A stretch of 64,000 nucleotides of DNA from Maritimibacter sp. Lineage in GTDB: Bacteria > Pseudomonadota > Alphaproteobacteria > Rhodobacterales > Rhodobacteraceae. Position 1 is the stretch's first letter, and the number at the start of each line of letters is the position of its first letter. Position numbers and translations under genes: made by a program. Of this stretch, positions 63,498 through 64,000 are shown in pieces. The stretch is taken from contig NZNT01000021.1 in NCBI GenBank assembly GCA_002695005.1, positions 1 to 64,000 on the forward strand, written 5' to 3'. Below the pieces are notes generated by a model. That model made no database searches and was not told where the DNA came from. It was given only the letters and a program-made list of their open reading frames with translations.

Positions 63498-64000
63498 ATG
63501 GCAGGCATGAGTTCCCAGTCCGGACAGCCTGCCATGCAACCCATGTCACTCAAATCCTATGCGAACGCCACCGTCGCCGTCTGCATCGTCTGTGCCGTGC
63601 TCTTCGCGGGCGCGACGATCCTGCTCTACAGCCTTGTCGAACGCGTGGACGGTCAGATCAAAGCCTATGAGCGCCAGTCGGACCCGAGCGTGATTGCCCT
63701 AACCGATGTGGTCGGCGACCTCGGGTTCGGAGGGATGATTCATTCCTTCAAGAACTACCTCCTGCGCGGTGGGGACGAAATGCGGGTTTTTGACCGCAAT
63801 ACCGGAGCGATCCTGACCAATCTCGAAAAGCTCGAACGACAGCTCGGCCCGACCTATGGGGGAGAAATCGACGCCATCCGTTCAATGGTGCGGGAGTATG
63901 AGGCGCAAAGCGAAGTGGTGCGCGATATCCGCCAGCTCGATTCGGATATCGAAGGGATCGACGATGTTGTGCGCGTCGATGACACCCAAGCCGCCGTTGC
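63498..64000 (+). CDS. Chemoreceptor-like membrane sensor, N-terminal part (cut by window)
   Basis: The frame is open to the window end, so only the first 167 codons are seen. After a short N-terminus comes a membrane helix (TVAVCIVCAVLFAGATILLY). A periplasmic helical region follows with GFGGMIHSFKNYLLRGGDEM, then FDRNTGAILTNLEKLERQLG, as in the helical-bundle sensor domains of methyl-accepting chemotaxis proteins. HAMP and signalling domains would lie beyond the window. A histidine kinase with the same sensor is the alternative. The start may be any of the in-frame ATGs at 63498, 63507, 63534 or 63543. Confidence 0.65.
   Translation, partial: MAGMSSQSGQPAMQPMSLKSYANATVAVCIVCAVLFAGATILLYSLVERVDGQIKAYERQSDPSVIALTDVVGDLGFGGMIHSFKNYLLRGGDEMRVFDRNTGAILTNLEKLERQLGPTYGGEIDAIRSMVREYEAQSEVVRDIRQLDSDIEGIDDVVRVDDTQAAV

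Overview
The window looks like a chromosomal segment of a high-GC alphaproteobacterium of the order Rhodobacterales, probably the Roseobacter group. This rests on family recognition: a DmdA-like GcvT-family protein, an AcuI-type acryloyl-CoA reductase, the trgA-trgB-cysK tellurite locus known from Rhodobacter, an alphaproteobacterial SspB, and a circularly permuted two-piece tmRNA gene. No rRNA genes and no CRISPR array are visible.

Layout. (1) 1-2.8 kb: degraded mobile DNA (an IS6 transposase remnant), a DmdA/GcvT-like gene with an upstream Lrp/AsnC regulator, and the decayed start of a sulfatase gene. (2) 2.85-14.5 kb: a catabolic locus read outward from a shared promoter region near 10.48 kb. 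To the left lie a MarR regulator, a complete dipeptide-type ABC importer and a ThDP enzyme. To the right lie a VanB-type reductase, a Rieske oxygenase and a second ThDP enzyme. A peroxiredoxin follows. (3) 15.75-27.6 kb: a cut-down prophage or satellite-like element. It keeps DUF1737, a tail-protein C-terminal scrap, a small resolvase, a small terminase subunit, a ParB-methyltransferase, a P4-type primase with iteron-like repeats, and a large serine recombinase with its usual companions. No large terminase, portal or capsid gene is present. Between its two arms sits a coupled two-gene module with a QueC-like PP-loop enzyme (19.87-22.5 kb), a candidate defence system.

(4) 27.96-32.98 kb: the most unusual region. 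Two convergent operons meet tail to tail. One encodes a MazG-like pyrophosphohydrolase with a C-terminal extension and a UDG-superfamily protein. The other encodes a small unknown protein, an XRE regulator, an ImmA/IrrE metallopeptidase that appears fused to a chagasin-like cysteine-protease inhibitor domain, a papain-like C1 protease and a thymidylate-synthase-like protein. A papain-type protease encoded next to a chagasin-like domain suggests a protease/inhibitor switch tied to nucleotide or DNA chemistry. An IS1182-family element (33.33-34.88 kb) lies at its right edge.

(5) 35-64 kb: ordinary core chromosome. In order it holds a beta-lactamase-like hydrolase with an AraC regulator, tRNA-Ser(GGA), a large MscS channel, cysK-trgB-trgA, cfa, photolyase, an SRPBCC protein, a BCCT transporter, a universal stress protein, acuI, two-piece tmRNA, chrA, sspB, fumC, an AEC transporter, small DUF4169 and RHH genes, a patatin, a TspO-like membrane protein, a Nudix hydrolase, uvrA, a secreted VWA protein with six Ig-like repeats, a rhodanese, and the start of a chemoreceptor-like gene cut by the window edge.

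Functional names come from reading motifs and family resemblance. No database search was run.
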